Source: Jacaranda mimosifolia
Lineage: Eukaryota; Streptophyta; Magnoliopsida; Lamiales; Bignoniaceae
Assembly (NCBI GenBank): GCA_018894105.1
Contig: CM032125.1
Location: 32,721,032 to 32,785,031 of the forward strand
DNA: 64,000 nucleotides
Direction of reading: 5' to 3'
Notes under the pieces: model-generated
What the model saw: the letters and a program-made list of their open reading frames with translations, nothing else
What the model was told of the DNA's origin: nothing
The model's database searches: none
Made by a program: the position numbers and the translations under genes
Shown here: piece after piece, positions 11,596 to 22,246 of the stretch
Layout of the letters: every line of letters starts with the position of its first letter
How positions within the stretch are numbered: position 1 is the first letter of the stretch

Positions 11596-14500
11596 AAAAT
11601 GTCTATTATTGGGCTTAGCCCAATTCATTGAAAATCAAACACCACATATATCAGAGAATAGAGGTTATTGGGCTTGAAGGGAATCCCAATCCCAATCCTT
11701 GTTCCTAGTGAAGTGAACAGCTAACTTATGGTAGCATTTATGATTTGTTTATGTTTTGGTTGTTCACTATAATAAAAGTAAATAATTAAAGAAAGATTTT
11801 CAGAATAATCACGAATGATAATTTAATATTAATTTCTCATATCAAGTATTATTATATTTTTTAAGACTTAATTACTAAACCACTTATTAAAATAACTCAT
11901 AAATGATAGTAACACAGCCTCTAAGGATAAAAAAAAAAAAATACTTTTATTGCTTTATATAAAGATAATTTTCAAAATAACCTCTATATATTTTGAACCT
12001 GCAGCTATAGAATAAAGGTTGTTTGTCAAAATACCGACATATGTATTTGAGACAATTTTCAAGTCTTCAAATGGAAAAGCACAACCTCTAAAGTCCTATA
12101 TTATAATAGTATTTTGAGAAAAATATTTTACAAGAATATATTTAGACAGTAGGTTTGGAGAGTATTTAATGTTTATTTAGTTGTACTTTAGAGGTTGTTG
12201 GAAAATATTTTGAGATGAAATTGTATCTTTGTAATTGTTGCCGAAGGAAACGATTCGTAGTATAAATATCATATCAATATTTTGTTGAGTTAATAAAGTA
12301 AAATTGAAAATTTTATTTATATACATAATAATTAATTAGTTTTATATATATGCATATATATAATAATTAAAATTGATTATAAGTGTGTTTAATCATGATA
12401 TGTTTTGGAGATGAGGAATTTTGAGGTGGGAAAAAAATTATTTTGGCAGTGGCATGCCAAAATATGAAGATTTATTTAAAAGTATTTTAAAAGTTGGAAT
12501 TTATTTGAAATATATATATATTTAAAAAAAAAACAAAAAACAGTAAAGTCGCATCACAATCTTTTTTCTTCATCCATAGAGTTTCTCCAACTGGGTATTG
12601 CTCTCAGAGTATGACCTAAACTTTAACAGTTCCTCTTTTTTGCAAACCTAAGCGTACACGTTTTATTGAGCTGAATCCCTTTTATAACTCACTAAAATCC
12701 AAACTGCAAACTCCTTAATGCTATTTTTGTGACTTCATTCAACAAAAGGTGGGAAACATAATAATTAATTTCTGGCACCCAAACACATCCTTACATTTAA
12801 TTTAGTGTTTCATATATGTACTTGTTTGTGGGGGCGCTCAAAAGATTTTATATGCATTCAAAGGGAAAATAATGAGGAAAGCTTTACATCAATAGTAAAA
12901 TTTGTGTGATGTTACTATTACAATGGTAGTTGGATTTATTATTTACAATTTTTTAAAAGAGGTGGTTTGAATCTATTTGAAATAACATGTTCGTGAGTTG
13001 ATTATTTATATTAGTAATTTTGGCACGCTTAATGTGTGTGTTAAAATCTTATGGATACTCATTTACTCTTTATAATTTTAAATATTTTGAATGCATTTAT
13101 TTAAATATTAATGATAAGTAAAATAAAAAATAAAAAATTGAAAAAATATATTAAAAAAAAGAAAAGATAACTACCTAAGTAGTTATGGAAATTAAAAAAT
13201 AACAATAAAAATATTTTAGAAAAAATATTTCAAAACATACCAAAGAAAGGATAGAGTGCTTTATATATACAGTATAGATGATAGAAAATTTAAGTTTGAT
13301 CAACAATTTAATAATTCTTGGTAATGGAGGCTCTTATGGTTATTCTCAAGAGACTAGCTATGGCTAGAACCAAGGGTTTGTTTGTTTTTTATTATTTAGG
13401 GGATTTTATTTCTTTTATGAGTGAAGAATAGATTTTTGGTAGTGGAGGATGTTTGTTTGATTTTGTTTTGAAAGTTGTTGGGGTTTTTTTTGGAGGAAAT
13501 TGTATATGTTTAAAAGTATTCTAAATGGAAATATTGTTTGTTGTGGATGTCACATCAATTAAGTATTGTTCGGTTAATTGTGTTACATTAAAATTTTATA
13601 TTACTTGCTTATGTATGTTGTAATGATTAGTGCATATAATACATATATATATAGTGGTATATATTTTTGAAATGGAATATTTTGATGGAAAAAAAATATT
13701 ATTTTGATAATAATATGGGAACATTGAAGGTTTATTCATTTGTGTTTTGAGAGAACACAAAAACACGAGCCATGTATTTCAGAACAATTGTGCCCCTTTG
13801 GTTACATGCAAGTGGCATTGTTATGTTGATTGCACTTCTTTTACTTTAATTCTCATGAAATTTATTTGTGATATTATAGTACTTTTCATTGTATGATGAT
13901 TTTGAAATAATTTTAGCCATTTGAAATCATCATGATCTATATCTACATTTGAACATTGCTAATATATTAAAGTTTAACATTTTAATTCATTTTATTATTT
14001 TACTATATTGTAGGTGTTGGATGATGTAAGATTTGTAAATATTACTGGAGTATTATTTTAATATAATAAATTATATCAGTCTAATGATATTATTCTTATA
14101 CTTATATATACGAGATTCAAAATTTCAATCTAACAGATTCTTTTTGCATGTATGTATAAATAAAAATAAAAATAAAAATAGTAAACACTAATATGAAGTC
14201 CAATTCTCAATGTTAGGTAGTATTTTATTTCCACCCACTCCTTTGATTATTTAAGTGTTGTGTAAAGATTGCTTCACCTCAGTAAAGAAAACTGATTTTG
14301 TTTGACTCATGTGGTCAAACTAAAGATTTTTTAAAGTAACTAAGGATTTTTTCAAGTACTAAGTTTTGGTACAAATAATTAATGTGATTAGAAAATCTTG
14401 TTTGAAACTTTCAACTTATTTATAGCTTTCAACTTATCTATAGAATTTTTTAATGTGTTGATAATGTAATTTTCTTTAGTTTATTATATTGTATTGGTAT

Positions 14501-14746
14501 TTAGCTAGCTTTTACTCGGAGTAGATCTTTTTTGGCAAAAGAGAACACCACGTAAAATCTTGGAATAATGGAATTAACTATTGTAAAAAATGAATGATTT
14601 TCTCAACTAAATATTGGTATAGATTCTCAATGGAGATAATAAATACAATTGAAAATGAATTCCCTTGAACGCAAACAAAATGAATTGAGTTCTAAAGAAA
14701 ATATTTTGACTTATTATTATAAGTGATTCACAATCATAAAATAAAA
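9825..14746. other. AT-rich spacer
   Basis: No gene is supported. There are long A/T runs, the AAAT microsatellite at 11562, and stretches such as 13370-13800 that resemble decayed MITE sequence of the GTTTGTTT type but lack recognisable ends. Confidence 0.45.
11562..11597. repeat. (AAAT)n microsatellite
   Basis: About nine tandem AAAT units in otherwise unremarkable spacer DNA. Confidence 0.9.
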
Positions 14747-15110
14747 TTAGGGGTGTAAACGAGTCGAACCAGTTCGCAAGCTTTACGAGTCGAGCTCGAG
14801 CTCTAATTTGAGCTGATCTCGAGCTGTTTATACATAACCTTGAGACTTGCGAGTCAGTATATAATTAAATATTATTTTTTATTTTATTAATATATATGCA
14901 TTATATTACTATTTCTTATTTTGAATTTAAGCTCAAACTTGAGTTCAAACTTAAGCCTGCAGTTTTTTGCAATTCATTTGTCTATTCGAACTTTATTGAG
15001 TCGAGCTCAAACTTAAAATTGTAGGTTTGTCGAACTTGAACTCTCACTTAAAATTGTAGGTTTATCGAACTTGAACTCGAGCTCGAGAGTTCAAGTTATA
15101 ATACAGTTAA
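14747..15110 (+). repeat. GAGCTCGAGC-rich dispersed repeat
   Basis: Begins TAGGGGTGTAAACGAGTCG and continues with stacked variants of GAGCTCGAGCTC and GAGTTCAAACTTAAG. A related copy begins at 48718 and is split by another element. This pattern is common in plant genomes as a non-autonomous DNA-transposon relic; its class is not settled here. Confidence 0.5.
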
Positions 15111-15892
15111 AGGGCATTTGGATGAGTTAATAAGCTTTTCAAAATGTTTTATAAAATGTTCAATAGCCTATAAGATTTGCAAAGCATTTGAAATTTTTGT
15201 ATAAATAAACTTATGAACTTCTAAAACAAGATATTTAAAATAATACAAGTTCTTTTAAGAAGTAAAGAGCTCCTAATTTATTCATAAAATTGTAAAAAAT
15301 TCTTATAGTTTGAATTGTCTTAATTACAAGATTTTTATTAATTACGTTTTATAAGTTCAAAGATCTTATTTTACTTTAATATTTCAAGATCTTATTTTCA
15401 AAATAAAATTTTAATATTTTAGAAATTTAAGAAAACATCTCATAAGATATATGAGATTATAACAAATTTTAAATAAACTTAGAAAGTCTTTGACTAAGAT
15501 TATTTAAAAAAATCTTATAAACTCATATATCTAATAAGATGTTTTTGATTATAAGATATTATTAAAACTTATAAAATGCCACATATTATTTTTAACATAA
15601 AATTTTAAAATATTTAGATAAAATAAGATTTTAGAGTTTAAAATATATTGTTGATATGATAAATTTATAATTAATATGATTAAATTCAGACAGTTTGTTA
15701 AGATTTTAAAAATAACTAAAAAACTACTTAGTGTCAAAAAAAAATAATTAAGAAACTACTTACTTCTTTAAGAAAAGCTTATAAAATCATAAAATCTTAT
15801 CTCGAGAGCTTATATTCTTTAAAAAATTTATCATTTAATTTATAATATCTTTCAAATTTTCAGGTATATTGTAAAGTGTTATGAAAAACTTA

Positions 15893-16260
15893 CAGCCCGT
15901 TTGGTTTCATTTTCAAGGACCCTTTTCATTTTCGTTCGAAAATGAAAAATGAAAACTATCATTTTCAATTCATTTTTATTTGAAATATTTCTTTTTTTAT
16001 TTTCAAATCCTTTCTATACCTATCCTATTGACCTACTTTCATATCAATTAAATTCAAATTTAATTTGATATAAAGTACTAACTATCATTTTAAAATTAAT
16101 AAAATATATATTTTTTAAAAATATACCTATTTTAATCATTACTTTTCAACATTTCATCCAAATACATTTCAAATTTTATTTTTATTTCATAACTATTTTT
16201 TCAATTTTTAAAAATGTATAAAAACTGAAAATACCTTTGAAAATAAAATCTAATGGGCCG
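15893..16260 (+). mobile_element. MITE copy 3 (GTTTGGTTTTATTTTCA family)
   Basis: The left end is CAGCCCGTTTGGTTTCAT; the right end, reverse-complemented, is CGGCCCATTAGATTTTAT. It aligns along its length with copies 1 and 2. The flanks AACTTACA and AACTTGTC are only loosely similar, so no target-site duplication can be claimed. Confidence 0.7.
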
Positions 16261-18325
16261 TTATTAACTTGTCCAAACATCCTCTTAATCTAACAATAAC
16301 TTGGTATTCTTACAAAGGAAACAAACAATCTCTTGGCATGGCCTCGCGGATTTCTATAACTTGGTTGAAATTGACGAGCCATTGGACAAAAACAAGAAAT
16401 CATATTGGAAAATCTGATCCACAAAGATGAGACAATGACTAATCCTCAGCAAAACAACATAAGAAAACCTTAATCGAGTTTAGTATTTTTTCCAAAAACA
16501 CAAAGCCAAAAGGGCTGATCAAGAAATGGCAATTCCCTTTTTGGCAAGTGAAAACAATGGATATATGCACTTGCCACGAAAAATTCTGATGTATTTGTTT
16601 GTTTCCTGTTCAAAGACAGCTGAAATCTGGGGCTGTTTTCAGGCCCACGCCCCCCACCCCACCTCACCGCAACCCTCTTAGTCTCCAGTCCCATCAAAAA
16701 TCTCTTTCCCTCTAAACAAGCTATCCACACTTCCACAAAATTACAAAACAACCCTTCTTCCTAAAACCAAATTCACCATTTTTTTTTTAGTCAACCCCCC
16801 CCCCCCCGGGGCAGTTTAGATCATTTTAATTTTGTTCATGCTTGTAATTATTTGCTGAGATGAAAATATTTTTCCATTCATATTACACTTGGTGTTTGCA
16901 CTTTGTTACTTATATTATCTTTTAAATCACTTAATCCTTTCAAGAAAGTCAAAAATTACTATATGAATGTAAATTTTGAGAGAATGCTATCATGTGGATA
17001 TGAAACTTGGTTAAAAAAGCAAAATTGTTAAATCATGTTAAGATTATTGTGTTTTATTCCTGAATTTTAGGTACACTCTTCACTTTTTCGTCACAATTTG
17101 AAAAAATTATAAAAAATAATACGAGATTATGAGCACGTTCGTAAAATTGAAACTCAAATGAATTGATGAGAGTTGTCATTAAAACACAAAGTACATGGTT
17201 TAATTCGACAGAAAATGAGTAATGTTGTCGGAGTTTGACACTTTATGAATCCTTTTAATAGAGAAGAGTACATTCATGAACATAAAGACAAATGATATAT
17301 CACTATCGCCAACTCATAAAGTAAGTAGTTGGATTTAATCTTGTGAACGAGCGCAATCCTTGTGTTTGGGTTATTGAATCAGGAAGCCTAATTACATTAA
17401 CTAGCATTGATAAATCTAAATAAAATAAAGACGATGTCAAATGTTAATTCCACTTGTACCTTATATAACACATATTACTATAATAGTAGGGACAAATGAT
17501 ATCAATCCCATGAAAGTCACCTAACCCATACATATACATTTAGAGTTCATTAGAGTTTAAATTTCGAACTTCACACATATAAATATAAAAACAGTGTCAT
17601 TGAATCATTCGACAATTGTACAACATATTGATATTTTACTTACATGAAGTCGAAATAATTCTAATCATTTAACTTTATAACTAATGTTGTATCAAAATAA
17701 AACTATTAAACACAGGTAATATTTGATTCTTTTCCCCTCTTTTTTGGTGCACGTTTACTCTAAAACAAGCTCAAGAAGATTTGTTTGGATTTTGTGTAAA
17801 AATAGAAAGAAATCCTCATGGCTTTATACAAGTTATTGCCTGTTTCCAAGGGCATTATAGTCAAAACACAAGAGATGCTTCTGAAGCCAAGAATCGATAT
17901 CATGAAAACTGAAAGGCTGAGTAGGGGAAGAGTAGAGGCTCTGACAAAACCCCAAACCCACTTTTCGTATTCTTTTGGAAGTTCTTTATTGATAGTGGGG
18001 ACCCCCACCCAAGATCACAAACGACGCCGTCTCTCAACGTTCGAACTCCCCATTGGCCCCATTGCCTCTTCCTCTGCACAAGGACAAAATAATAATATAT
18101 ATCTCCAAAATAAATTTCGATTTTTATGCTATCGCCACCCTCTTCATATTCCCAACAAACTGTACTTCTCTCTCCGTCCCTCCCTCTCTCTCCCCCCACT
18201 GTTAAACACAGCTTTCAATTTTCAAGAAATCATTATAACAATATCAGAAAAATGTGGAAAACTTGAGCCAAGATTTCATTTTTAAGCTTTGATCATTCTG
18301 CCCATCTGCTTCTTGAGGGGAAAAA
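16261..18325. other. Upstream region of the EMS1-like gene
   Basis: Mostly AT-rich, with a 13-base C run at about 16795-16807 and a SINE-like relic on the minus strand near 17520-17615. The last 250 bp look like a promoter and leader: an AATATATATC TATA candidate near 18094, then a CT-rich pyrimidine patch near 18168-18199. A 155-codon reading frame here (17818-18285) matches nothing known to me and is not annotated. Confidence 0.4.
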
Positions 18326-21300
18326 ATGGCGTCTGGGCTTCTGCATTGCGTTTTCTTTGTGTTTCAGTTGAGTTTCTTGTTCACAAATGCCATTTTTGAG
18401 CAGAAGAAATTTGAAAGCCTTGACCGGGAGATTTTGCTTTCATTCAAGGATTCGCTTGAAAACCCTGAAAATCTTAGTTCATGGAATCCTTCTGTTCCTC
18501 ATTGCAACTGGACTGGAGTGTTTTGCAATGGAGACCGAGTTACGTCGCTCGTTCTGTCAACTCACACTCTCTCCGGCGAACTGAGGGGTCCTCTGTCGAG
18601 TTCTCTCTTCTCTCTCACCAGCCTCATTGTGCTGGATCTTTCTTCAAATCAGTTCTATGGCGGAATTTCACCGGAAATATCTTCTCTCAGCAGGCTGGAA
18701 GTCTTGGACTTGGGCCATAATCACTTGACAGGGGAGCTGCCAAGCCAACTAGGTGAGCTGACTCGTCTGCAGACTCTCAGGCTTGGTCCCAATTTCTTCA
18801 ACGGAAAAATCCCGCCGGAGTTAGTAAACTTGGTAAAGCTCGAATCTCTTGACTTTTCTGGGAATTCCCTGACCGGGAGTATCCCACCCCAGTTGGGAAA
18901 CTTGACTCAGCTGCAGATTTTGGCTCTTGGGAATAATTTTCTTACGGGCTCCTTGCCTTGGAATCTCTTTTCGGAGCTTCAATCTTTATCTTCATTTGAC
19001 GTGTCAAATAACTCTCTTTCTGGAAAAATATCGCCGGAGATCGGAAAACTCACCTCCCTCACCGAACTCTACATTGGAGATAACCAATTTATCGGCGAGT
19101 TTCCGCCGGAGATTGGCCAGCTGTCCAATCTCGAAATTTTCTCTTCGCCTTCTTGTTTGTTCAATGGCCCTCTACCTGAAACTTTCTCAAAGCTGAAATC
19201 TTTGAGCAAACTCGACCTTTCTTACAACCCATTGCAGTGTTCAATCCCAAAGTTTATAGGAGAGCTGCAAAATCTTACTATATTAAATCTTGTTTACGCC
19301 GAGCTTAATGGCACTATACCATCGGAGATGGGAAAATGCAGTAACTTGAAAGTGTTGCTGCTTTCTTTCAACTCTCTTTCCGGAGTTTTGCCGGAGGAGC
19401 TGTCCCAGTTGTCTTTGATGACATTTTCTGCTGAAAAGAATCAGCTTTCAGGTCCATTGTCGTCTTGGCTTGGAAAATGGACGGAGGTTGATTCAATATT
19501 GCTTTCGAATAATCGATTTTCAGGGAAAATTCCACCTGAGATTGGGAATTGTTCAATGCTGAGTCATATTAGTTTGGGCAGTAATTTACTTACTGGTGAG
19601 ATTCCTAAAGAGTTGTGTAATGCTGTTATGCTTGCAACCATTGAGCTTGACCATAATTTTCTCACTGGGAGTATTGAAGAAACTTTTGTAAAGTGTAGCA
19701 ATTTGACACAGTTGGTGTTGCTGGATAATCAGATTCTTGGTTCTATTCCAGATTATTTTTCTGAGCTGCCATTGATGGTTCTTGAGTTGGATTCTAATAA
19801 TTTTACGGGTTCTATTCCGGTGAGCCTTTGGAGTTCATTGAATTTGATTGAGTTTTCTGCTGCAAATAATCAGTTAGAAGGTTCTCTTCCTCTGGAGATT
19901 GGTAGTCCTGCATCATTATTAGAAAGCATAGTTCTTTCTGACAATCATATTACTGGTAGAATCCCCAAAGAGATTGGGAAGCTGCCAGCTCTTTCTGTGT
20001 TGAATTTGAACTCCAACTTTCTTGAAGGGAATATTCCAACTGAGCTTGGGAATTGCACTGCTCTTACAACCCTGGATTTGGGCAACAATAGGCTCAATGG
20101 GTCCATCCCAGAAGAGCTTGCTAATTTGCCTCAGCTACAATGCCTTGTTCTTTCATATAATAATCTGTCTGGAAATATTCCTTCCAAAGGTCCCAAGTAT
20201 TTTCAGCAGGTTTCTGTTATTCCTGACTCTAGCTATGTTCAGCATCATGGTGTCTATGATCTTTCTTACAACAGATTGAGTGGCTCAATTCCTGAAGAAC
20301 TGGGGAGCTGTGTGGTTGTGGTGGATCTTCTTCTCAGCAACAATTTGCTTTCTGGAGAGATACCGAGGTCCTTAGCACGCTTATCCAATCTCACGACATT
20401 AGATTTGTCTGGAAATTTGCTTGCTGGTACTATTCCAGTTGAATTGGGTGAGTCAGTTAAGTTACAAGGATTGTATCTTGGGAGTAACCAGCTTACGGGT
20501 CAGATTCCAGAAAGCCTTGGTCGATTAAATGGATTGGTGAAACTTAATTTATCTTCCAATATGATATCTGGTTCAATTCCTCCCAGTTTTGGTAACTTGT
20601 TAGGGCTTACTCATTTGGACTTGAGCTCCAATTTGCTAAGCGGTGAGCTTCCTGCGGCACTGTCAAGAATGGTAAATCTTGTTGGGATTTATGCTCAGCA
20701 GAATAAGCTTTCGGGTCATATAGATGAGCTATTCAAGGGCTCTATAGTTTGGAGGGTTGAAATTGTGAATTTAAGTAGCAATTCATTTAGTGGGAACTTG
20801 CCAAGATCATTGGGGAATATGTCCTATTTGACAGTCTTGGATCTTCATGGAAATGGTTTCACTGGTGAAGTTCCATCTGAGCTTGGAAGTCTTGCACAGC
20901 TTGAGTATCTTGATGTCTCTAAGAATATGCTTGATGGAGGAATCCCTGATGAAGTTTGTGGTCTTACAAATCTTTTATTCTTGAATCTTGCGGAAAACAA
21001 GCTACAGGGTCCTATTCCGAGAAACGGGATTTGCAAGAACCTGACGAAAGCTTCACTAGCTGGGAACAAGGATTTGTGCGGCCAAATTCTGGGTTTGAGC
21101 TGCCCTTTGAAGAGCTTTGGCAGAAAGTCACCTCTGCTAAATGTCTGGGGATTGGCATCAGGTGTGGTGGGATCTATATTGATAATCCTTACTGTGATTA
21201 TAGTGCTAAGATTGTGGGCTAATAGAAGCAGCAGAAATGATCCTGAGGACATTGTAGATGGCAAGTTGAATAATAATAGCTCAGATGATCAGAATCTCTA

Positions 21301-22246
21301 CTTCTTGAGTAGCAGCAGATCGAAGGAGCCACTAAGCATCAACATTGCCATGTTTGAACAGCCTCTCCTCAAATTGACATTGGTCGATGTACTTGAGGCG
21401 ACAAACAACTTTTGCAAGGGAAACATAATAGGGGACGGTGGCTTTGGAACTGTTTACAAAGCCACATTGCCCGATGGGAAGATCGTTGCAGTAAAGAAGC
21501 TAAGCCAAGCCAAAACTCAAGGCCAGCGGGAATTTCTAGCTGAGATGGAAACTCTAGGCAAGGTGAAACATAGAAATCTTGTGCCCTTGCTTGGCTACTG
21601 CTCTTACGGTGAGGAGAAAGTGCTTGTCTATGAGTACATGGCCAACGGTAGCTTGGATCACTGGCTGAGAAACCGGACAGGGACTCTGGACGTCTTAGAT
21701 TGGGCCAAACGGTTCAAAATCGCTGTTGGTGCTGCTCGTGGGCTAGCTTTTCTTCATCATGGGTTCATTCCCCACATAATTCACCGTGATATCAAGGCCA
21801 GTAACATCCTACTGAACGAAGATTTTGAGCCAAAAGTTGCTGATTTTGGGCTGGCAAGATTGATCAGTGCCTGTGAGACTCATGTGAGTACTGATATTGC
21901 TGGCACTTTTGGGTACATCCCACCCGAATACGGCCAGAGCTGGAAATCCACTACAAGGGGAGATGTCTATAGTTTCGGTGTGATTCTGCTTGAATTGTTG
22001 ACGGGGAAGGAGCCAACGGGACCGGATTTCAAAGACATTGAAGGCGGGAACTTAGTTGGATGGGTGTTCTTGAAGATCAAGAATGGCAAAGCTGTAGATG
22101 TGCTTGACCCTAGCATTCTTGATGCAGATTCAAAGCAGATGATGCTTCAGACATTGCAGATTGCTGTGATTTGCCTGTCTGAAAACCCAGGCCAACCGGC
22201 CTACAATGCTTCATGTTCTGAAGTTCTTGAAAGGGATCAAAGATGA
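18326..22246 (+). CDS. EMS1: EMS1/EXS-type LRR receptor kinase, C-terminus frameshifted
   Basis: One intronless reading frame of 1306 codons. In order: signal peptide (about 1-23), LRRNT cap with CNWTGVFC, roughly 30 LRRs from about 70 to 890, a terminal Cys pair (DLCGQILGLSC), a membrane helix at about 943-964, and an RD-type Ser/Thr kinase. Kinase landmarks are the P-loop GDGGFGTVY (1036-1044), Lys1057 in VAVKK, HRD 1153-1155, DFG 1173-1175 and GTFGYIPPEYG. EMS1 at the cell surface perceives the TPD1 peptide and specifies tapetum in anthers. The last 18 residues are out of frame. Removing one G of the GG at 22190-22191 would read ANRPTM and run to TAG 22248-22250, like other family members. 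As written, the conserved subdomain XI Arg is lost. This is either a sequencing error or a real damaging allele. Confidence 0.93.
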   Translation: MASGLLHCVFFVFQLSFLFTNAIFEQKKFESLDREILLSFKDSLENPENLSSWNPSVPHCNWTGVFCNGDRVTSLVLSTHTLSGELRGPLSSSLFSLTSLIVLDLSSNQFYGGISPEISSLSRLEVLDLGHNHLTGELPSQLGELTRLQTLRLGPNFFNGKIPPELVNLVKLESLDFSGNSLTGSIPPQLGNLTQLQILALGNNFLTGSLPWNLFSELQSLSSFDVSNNSLSGKISPEIGKLTSLTELYIGDNQFIGEFPPEIGQLSNLEIFSSPSCLFNGPLPETFSKLKSLSKLDLSYNPLQCSIPKFIGELQNLTILNLVYAELNGTIPSEMGKCSNLKVLLLSFNSLSGVLPEELSQLSLMTFSAEKNQLSGPLSSWLGKWTEVDSILLSNNRFSGKIPPEIGNCSMLSHISLGSNLLTGEIPKELCNAVMLATIELDHNFLTGSIEETFVKCSNLTQLVLLDNQILGSIPDYFSELPLMVLELDSNNFTGSIPVSLWSSLNLIEFSAANNQLEGSLPLEIGSPASLLESIVLSDNHITGRIPKEIGKLPALSVLNLNSNFLEGNIPTELGNCTALTTLDLGNNRLNGSIPEELANLPQLQCLVLSYNNLSGNIPSKGPKYFQQVSVIPDSSYVQHHGVYDLSYNRLSGSIPEELGSCVVVVDLLLSNNLLSGEIPRSLARLSNLTTLDLSGNLLAGTIPVELGESVKLQGLYLGSNQLTGQIPESLGRLNGLVKLNLSSNMISGSIPPSFGNLLGLTHLDLSSNLLSGELPAALSRMVNLVGIYAQQNKLSGHIDELFKGSIVWRVEIVNLSSNSFSGNLPRSLGNMSYLTVLDLHGNGFTGEVPSELGSLAQLEYLDVSKNMLDGGIPDEVCGLTNLLFLNLAENKLQGPIPRNGICKNLTKASLAGNKDLCGQILGLSCPLKSFGRKSPLLNVWGLASGVVGSILIILTVIIVLRLWANRSSRNDPEDIVDGKLNNNSSDDQNLYFLSSSRSKEPLSINIAMFEQPLLKLTLVDVLEATNNFCKGNIIGDGGFGTVYKATLPDGKIVAVKKLSQAKTQGQREFLAEMETLGKVKHRNLVPLLGYCSYGEEKVLVYEYMANGSLDHWLRNRTGTLDVLDWAKRFKIAVGAARGLAFLHHGFIPHIIHRDIKASNILLNEDFEPKVADFGLARLISACETHVSTDIAGTFGYIPPEYGQSWKSTTRGDVYSFGVILLELLTGKEPTGPDFKDIEGGNLVGWVFLKIKNGKAVDVLDPSILDADSKQMMLQTLQIAVICLSENPGQPAYNASCSEVLERDQR

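Noticed and set aside
16795..16807. Run of 13 C followed by GGGG
   Set aside because: A simple homopolymer; its length may be a sequencing artefact and no function can be inferred.
17818..18285. 155-codon frame upstream of the EMS1-like gene
   Set aside because: No recognisable domain, and it runs through the presumed promoter and pyrimidine patch. It ends just before the real ATG and is probably chance.
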